A program made the translations under genes and the position numbers. The notes beneath the pieces were generated by a model. It was not told the origin of the DNA and ran no database searches. It was given only the letters and a program-made list of their open reading frames with translations. From contig NZ_FRFE01000009.1 in the NCBI RefSeq assembly GCF_900143695.1, positions 62,001-126,000 of the forward strand: a DNA stretch of 64,000 bases. Reading direction: 5' to 3'. The stretch's first letter is position 1. The number at the start of each line of letters is the position of its first letter. The DNA comes from Desulfopila aestuarii DSM 18488. Its GTDB lineage: Bacteria > Desulfobacterota > Desulfobulbia > Desulfobulbales > Desulfocapsaceae. Below are positions 59,818 to 64,000 of this stretch, in pieces.

Positions 59818-60447
59818 TCAATAGGTAAGCAGTGGAGCGGTTCCTGTATATTTCATTTCTCGAAGCTCTGTCATGATAAAATCTGCTACATCTGCTCTTG
59901 AGATCCGTGCCGAGGTTACCCCGGTCATATCTGTTATCACCTTGTAATTGCCGGTGCGAGGGCCGTTGGTAAGGCCTGCAGGTCGGGCTATAACCCAGTC
60001 GAGCCCGCTCTCCTCAATATATTTTTCCTGTATGTCCTTGTCGGTGTAGATAGTTTTCAAGAAGAGTGGTTTGAAGATTCGGTCATAGAGAAATCCACCA
60101 TGACCTTTGCTATCGCCAGCGCCGATGCCGGTGACGCAGATGAGTCTCCGGACCTGATGTTCCTCCATGGCTGCAATGACGTTCAAAATTCCTTGTGAGA
60201 AAACAGTGACTGGTGAGAAGGTGATGGGGACGCCGATGGTCACGCAGACCGCCTCTTTTCCCTGTACCGCTGAATTGACGGTGTGGGCTTTTAGAATATC
60301 GCCTTGGATAACGGTGAGGTTGGGGGCAGCTATCTGAACCTTGTCAGGATGGCGCGCCAGTACCGTTACGGTATGGGCTTCGTCTAGGGCCTGTTTGAGC
60401 AACTCGGCTCCGATGCCCCGAGAAGCGCCGATGATAAGAATGTTCAT
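59818..60447 (-). CDS. NAD(P)-binding, SDR-like oxidoreductase
   Basis: This 209-residue Rossmann-fold protein starts ILIIGASRGIGAELLKQAL, a clear dinucleotide-binding motif, followed by VLARHPDKV and QGDILKAHTV. CVTGIGAGDSKGHGG and the later DWVIARPAGLTNGPRTGNY are typical of the atypical SDR / NAD(P)H-binding group that includes NmrA-like and flavin-reductase-like proteins. The YxxxK catalytic pair is not obvious, so it may be a sensor or reductase without standard SDR chemistry. Its start overlaps the upstream membrane-protein gene by four bases. Confidence 0.88.
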   Translation of the reverse strand: MNILIIGASRGIGAELLKQALDEAHTVTVLARHPDKVQIAAPNLTVIQGDILKAHTVNSAVQGKEAVCVTIGVPITFSPVTVFSQGILNVIAAMEEHQVRRLICVTGIGAGDSKGHGGFLYDRIFKPLFLKTIYTDKDIQEKYIEESGLDWVIARPAGLTNGPRTGNYKVITDMTGVTSARISRADVADFIMTELREMKYTGTAPLLTY

Positions 60448-60911
60448 GTTTTATGTCCCTCATTAGACGGTGGATTGGTGGAGGTGTTGATGATGCGAAT
60501 CCTGTAGCCGCGGTACCGTTTGGCCATGACCTGCGACATGATAACGGTGCCGGCGATGGTCATGAACAGTGTGCCGAGAATGAAAAGCGTGATATTCAGC
60601 ACGGTCGGGGAGAGAGCATGGAGGATAGAGTTGATCCACGTGCATCCTTTAATCAGTAGCAAACAACAGATACTGGCCACTACTATCCGCCAGGCAAAAC
60701 ACCATAACGACCGAATCGCGAGACTCGCCGGCACGTCTTCTGCCAGCAACTCGTTGAGCATGGGATCGGAAAGTGCTTCGCCTTGCTCCAGGCGTAAAGC
60801 CATCTCGTCTTGCAGCTGCTGCAGGCGCTCAGGGTATTTCTGGCTATCGAGATGGGCGAGACAGTAGTGCAGTTCGGCCAGGCTGTAGTCGGAATAGTTG
60901 GGTTCGTGCAT
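60444..60911 (-). CDS. Two-helix membrane protein of unknown function
   Basis: This 155-residue protein has a soluble N-terminal half (LAELHYCLAHLDSQKYPERL and LQQLQDEMALRLEQGEA, helical) and two membrane helices (about 72-95 and 100-125). I do not recognise a family. The N-terminal helical pattern repeats a YPERLQ-like spacing, as in some rhomboid-linked or DUF proteins, but not enough to name. It overlaps the SDR-like gene by four bases, so the two are probably coupled. Confidence 0.7.
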   Translation of the reverse strand: MHEPNYSDYSLAELHYCLAHLDSQKYPERLQQLQDEMALRLEQGEALSDPMLNELLAEDVPASLAIRSLWCFAWRIVVASICCLLLIKGCTWINSILHALSPTVLNITLFILGTLFMTIAGTVIMSQVMAKRYRGYRIRIINTSTNPPSNEGHKT

Positions 60912-61166
60912 TTCTCACCATATGATAGTGTGATGCCAACCTGAGTGCGATATCAAAACTATATGATTTTATAAAGAGTATGCAAGATGTTAGGTACGAA
61001 AAGTGTGCTATTGGTTGATGGGGAACCGGAGCGGCCAGTAAAAAGGTGATGGCCCCGAGGTGAAAATCCTTTATGTTAGGTTGGCTCATGACGGGTGCTG
61101 CTGTCAATGTCATGGGGACGGTTTTTCATTTCACCTTTGGTGGTTTCTCTTTTTTTCTTTTGACTC

Positions 61167-62465
61167 ATGGATTCTCTTATGGATCTCTTTGCCGCTGCTG
61201 TCCCTTTTCTCAAAGTGCTTGCTGCTTTTTTCCTGATGCTTGTCGGTATGCGCTATAAAATCGGCCTGGCTCTTTCCATTCTGCTCGGTGGGATCTGTAT
61301 GGGACTCCTGTTCGGGCTGGGCCCGGTTAAGATTGTCACCACCGGTCTTCTGGCACTTACCGGTGAGAAATTTCTCTTTTTGACCGCTATCGTTGGCCTC
61401 ATCATGATTCTTTCCGACGCGCTTGAGCGTTCCGGCCAGTCCCGGCGGCTGATGGAGGCGTTATCCGGCTATCTTACCAGTCCGCGGCTGAGGCTGATTT
61501 TTTTTCCGGCTCTGATCGGCCTTTTGCCCATGCCTGGCGGAGCGATTTTCTCGGCACCCATGGTTAAGAGTATGGGGGAGGAGATGGCGATGAAGGGTGA
61601 AGATCAGGCCCTTGTTAACTATTGGTTCCGGCATGTATGGGAAACGGCCTGGCCGCTCTATCCCGGCATTATTCTTACCGTAGCCCTTGCGGATATTCCC
61701 ATCTCTACCCTTATCTCAAAGACCTGGCCGGGTACGGTTGCTATGTTTTTCTTCGGCTGGCTGTTTTTGCTGCGAAAAGCTGTTCCGGCAGAGGAGTTGC
61801 ATTTGAAGTCAGGATTGAGTAGCGGTAGAAATCCGGTTGTGGTTCTTCGCGAAGGGCTGCCGCTTATGGTCGCCATTATCGGGGCGATCGGTTGTGAGAC
61901 ATTACTGGCCCGTTATGCTCACCATATTCCTTTTGAGTGGGGCGTTATCGTGGCGTTGATAGCGGCGGTTGTGGCGATCATGGTGCAGAATAGTTTGGGC
62001 GCTCTATTTTTGAGGCAGGTGCTCACCAAGAAAAGTCTCTGGGTCATGTTGCTGGTGGTGGCGGCAATCTTTGTTTTCAAGGATATCATGCAGGAAGCGG
62101 GCATTGTCGAGGCGATGGCCGGAGCGGCCGGCAGCACCGTGGCGCTCTTTGCTGCCGCTGTATTTCTCCCTTTTCTGGTTGGGATGATTGCCGGAATCAA
62201 CGTTGCCTTTGTCGGAGCCACTTTCCCGCTTCTGCTGGGTTTGTTGCACAATCTCGGTCTTGAGGTGCAGATCATTCCTTATCTGGTGCTCGCCACCTTT
62301 GCCGGTTTCACCGGGGTGATGATTTCCCCAATTCACATCTGCTTTGTTCTTACCTGCAACTATTTCGGGGCTGATGTTGGCCGTACCTGGCGACAGCTGG
62401 TGGCACCATGCAGCGGTTTTCTGGCCACCGGAATTGTGCTTTTCTATCTGTTATCTGCGGTGTGA
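61167..62465 (+). CDS. DUF401 family membrane protein
   Basis: This 432-residue protein has about ten to twelve hydrophobic segments. FFPALIGLLPMPGGAIFSAPMV and NYWFRHVWETAWPLYPGIIL are diagnostic of DUF401, a family related to citrate/gluconate-type secondary transporters. PGGA and a repeat later (FAGFTGVMISPIHICFVL) fit an inverted-repeat transporter fold. The substrate is unknown. The ATG at 61167 lacks a strong Shine-Dalgarno; a second ATG is four codons in. Its 3' end overlaps hrpB by 15 bases in convergent orientation. Confidence 0.88.
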   Translation: MDSLMDLFAAAVPFLKVLAAFFLMLVGMRYKIGLALSILLGGICMGLLFGLGPVKIVTTGLLALTGEKFLFLTAIVGLIMILSDALERSGQSRRLMEALSGYLTSPRLRLIFFPALIGLLPMPGGAIFSAPMVKSMGEEMAMKGEDQALVNYWFRHVWETAWPLYPGIILTVALADIPISTLISKTWPGTVAMFFFGWLFLLRKAVPAEELHLKSGLSSGRNPVVVLREGLPLMVAIIGAIGCETLLARYAHHIPFEWGVIVALIAAVVAIMVQNSLGALFLRQVLTKKSLWVMLLVVAAIFVFKDIMQEAGIVEAMAGAAGSTVALFAAAVFLPFLVGMIAGINVAFVGATFPLLLGLLHNLGLEVQIIPYLVLATFAGFTGVMISPIHICFVLTCNYFGADVGRTWRQLVAPCSGFLATGIVLFYLLSAV

Positions 62466-64000
62466 TAACATCTGTTTTTTTGTCCGCGATGTGGCGGTGG
62501 CGGTGAAAGGATCTTCCGGCCAGTAATGCTTTGGATAACGGCCCGCCAGTTCTTTGCGCACCTCGGGGTAGGTGGTACTCCAAAAGGAATGGAGGTCGCT
62601 GGTGATCTGCATCGGCCGTCCGGCCGGGGAGAGCAGATGCAACAGAATCGGTATCTGGCCGGTACAGATCGTCGGGGTCTCAACAAGACCGAAGAGTTCC
62701 TGCAGTCGGACCGCCAGAATCGGCAGTTCGCCCGGCGTGTAGGTGAGCCGGATGCGCGAGCCGCTTGGCACCAGGTAATGGCTGGGGGCGAGCTTTTCAA
62801 GCAGTTGCTGCTTTTCCCAGCTTAAGAGTGAGAGCAAGATGGTTTTCAGGTCAAGTTCGCGTAAGCGCTCAACCCTCTTCATGCCCTGACAATAGGGTGC
62901 GAGCCAGGAGAGATCCTCCATAAGTGTCGTATCGGCAAGATCTGGCCATTTTCCTGGTTGCCAATGGCGAAGGGCGCAAATCCTTGCCTGGATTTCACGT
63001 GCCTCGCGGCTCCAGGGGAGCTGTTCCGAACCGCTCTGCTGCACGCCTTCCAGAAAAGCTCTACCTATCTGTTCCTGGTTCGGGTCAGTCAGTACCTTTC
63101 TTTTCAATACAATTGCGCCAAGCTGGGTTTCTTCTTCGGCATTTACTCGTTTTTCCCGGCTATCCCAGCTGATAGACTCCACCTCCCGTATCAGATGGGT
63201 ATGGTGCGTATAGAGGTCGTCTTCGCTGATAGGTGCGGCCAGGAAGATCCTGCCGTCACCTTGTCGGGCATCAAGTTGGGGGGCGACCAGTAGCTCGGTG
63301 CCGCACAAGGGATCTGTCGGCAAAATTACAGCCCCAGTGCCGATGGCAAGCTGGTAGCGGTTTGTGGAACCAGGTCGTAATCGGGCAATCCTGTCCGGAT
63401 AGCCAAAAGCGAGCAGGTTGCCGATTTCGTTCAGGGCGAGACGCGACTCTTTTGGAGAAGCCAGCTGAGCGAGCCAGCCTTTGGCATCTTCCACCAGCCT
63501 TCGACAGTGCCCCTTGTCCAGATGCGGTGGAATATCGGTAGGCTTTTGGGCAAATCGAGCGAGGAGACGCACCCGTTCTTCGAGATCCGCGGAACTGTCC
63601 CGACCCTTGATGATATCGCGTTCGGCGAGGATGGCGGCGGTAAGCGATGCGGTCCAGGAAAGGCCGAGCGTTACTCCCTTAACCAGCATGACTCCGAGCC
63701 GGGGATGCATAGGCAGGGTGGCAACCCTGCGGCCTAGCGTTGTAATATGTCCTGTTCTGTCAAGCAGGGCGAGGCTTTGCAAGAGTTGCACTGCTGTCTC
63801 CCAGGCCGATGAACGTGGGGGATCAAGCCAGCGTAATTGTCCGGAGTCGGTCACGCCCCAGAGGGCTAGTTCGAGCACCAGTGATGAGAGGTCGGCGCCA
63901 ATTATCTCGGGCGGTGTCTGGGCGAGCAGACTGTGTTCGACCTCTTTACTCCACAAACGAAAACAATGGCCGGGGCCAAGTCGTCCGGCACGACCGGCTC
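62451..64000 (-). CDS. hrpB: ATP-dependent helicase HrpB, C-terminal part
   Basis: The frame stays open to the window edge, so the gene starts beyond it. The first visible residues, AGRAGRLGPGHCFRLW (64000 downward), are helicase motif VI of a DEAH-box protein. The following HA2-like region includes LGRRVATLPMHPRLGVMLVKG, and the C-terminal HrpB-specific part has QGMKRVERLRELDLKTILLSLL and LHLLSPAGRPMQITSDLHSFW...YPEVRKELAGRYPKHYWPEDP, which is diagnostic of HrpB. The exact biological role of HrpB is still poorly known. The ATP-binding half lies outside the window. Confidence 0.93.
   Translation of the reverse strand, partial: AGRAGRLGPGHCFRLWSKEVEHSLLAQTPPEIIGADLSSLVLELALWGVTDSGQLRWLDPPRSSAWETAVQLLQSLALLDRTGHITTLGRRVATLPMHPRLGVMLVKGVTLGLSWTASLTAAILAERDIIKGRDSSADLEERVRLLARFAQKPTDIPPHLDKGHCRRLVEDAKGWLAQLASPKESRLALNEIGNLLAFGYPDRIARLRPGSTNRYQLAIGTGAVILPTDPLCGTELLVAPQLDARQGDGRIFLAAPISEDDLYTHHTHLIREVESISWDSREKRVNAEEETQLGAIVLKRKVLTDPNQEQIGRAFLEGVQQSGSEQLPWSREAREIQARICALRHWQPGKWPDLADTTLMEDLSWLAPYCQGMKRVERLRELDLKTILLSLLSWEKQQLLEKLAPSHYLVPSGSRIRLTYTPGELPILAVRLQELFGLVETPTICTGQIPILLHLLSPAGRPMQITSDLHSFWSTTYPEVRKELAGRYPKHYWPEDPFTATATSRTKKQMLSHRR

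Noticed and set aside
1-64000. tRNA or rRNA genes
   Set aside because: No T-loop/anticodon pattern or rRNA-like stretch was noticed by eye; a tRNAscan or Infernal run would be needed for certainty.

Overview
The window looks like chromosomal DNA of a sulfate-reducing or sulfur-cycling member of the Desulfobacterota, most likely near the Desulfobulbales. This is inferred from gene content: a four-subunit pyruvate:ferredoxin oxidoreductase, a membrane-bound uptake [NiFe] hydrogenase with its full hyp set, CbiK-type cobaltochelatase, TRAP transport, many large hybrid sensor kinases and a c-di-GMP riboswitch. No rRNA, tRNA, CRISPR array, prophage or intact insertion sequence is visible, so the lineage call rests on protein families only.

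Layout. 0-5 kb: end of a histidine-phosphatase gene, a GGDEF-PilZ diguanylate cyclase, and a 968-residue membrane PAS hybrid kinase. 5-8.7 kb: porG-porD-porA-porB (minus strand) behind a GntR/FadR-type regulator with a candidate operator. 8.8-15.4 kb: a periplasmic binding protein coupled to a hybrid kinase, then a secreted Cache protein and a methyl-accepting chemotaxis protein. 15.5-20 kb: asparaginase and an aspartase with a fused cNMP-like domain, preceded by three 20-bp tandem operator-like repeats, then an orphan family-3 binding protein; near-identical hairpins bracket this block. 20.5-24 kb: a second binding-protein/hybrid-kinase pair. 24.3-29.4 kb: a DctP-DctQ-DctM TRAP transporter and an 8-oxoguanine-deaminase-like amidohydrolase. 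29.5-38.5 kb: an unrecognised 393-residue protein, cbiK, a porin, pgeF with a two-component system, an EEP-family hydrolase and hemC. 38.5-48.7 kb: a ten-gene minus-strand hydrogenase operon (small and large subunits, cytochrome b, hypF, hypC, hypD, hypE, protease, hypA, hypB). 49-64 kb: pcnB, a nitronate-monooxygenase-like enzyme, hisS, aspS, hslO, small unknown genes, a CHI-like secreted protein, an alpha/beta hydrolase, a c-di-GMP riboswitch upstream of a DUF1566-type lipoprotein, an SDR-like protein, a DUF401 membrane protein and the C-terminal part of hrpB.

The metabolic genes fit an anaerobe that oxidises H2 in the periplasm, passes electrons to the membrane, handles pyruvate through ferredoxin and deaminates asparagine/aspartate to fumarate. 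The window is unusually rich in signal transduction: one diguanylate cyclase, one c-di-GMP riboswitch, three hybrid kinases, a classical two-component system and a chemoreceptor. The least conventional elements are non-coding: a riboswitch carrying a compensatory base-pair swap, a 79-bp dispersed repeat with a covarying stem, the 20-bp operator array, duplicated hairpins, and strong intra-operon or leader hairpins.
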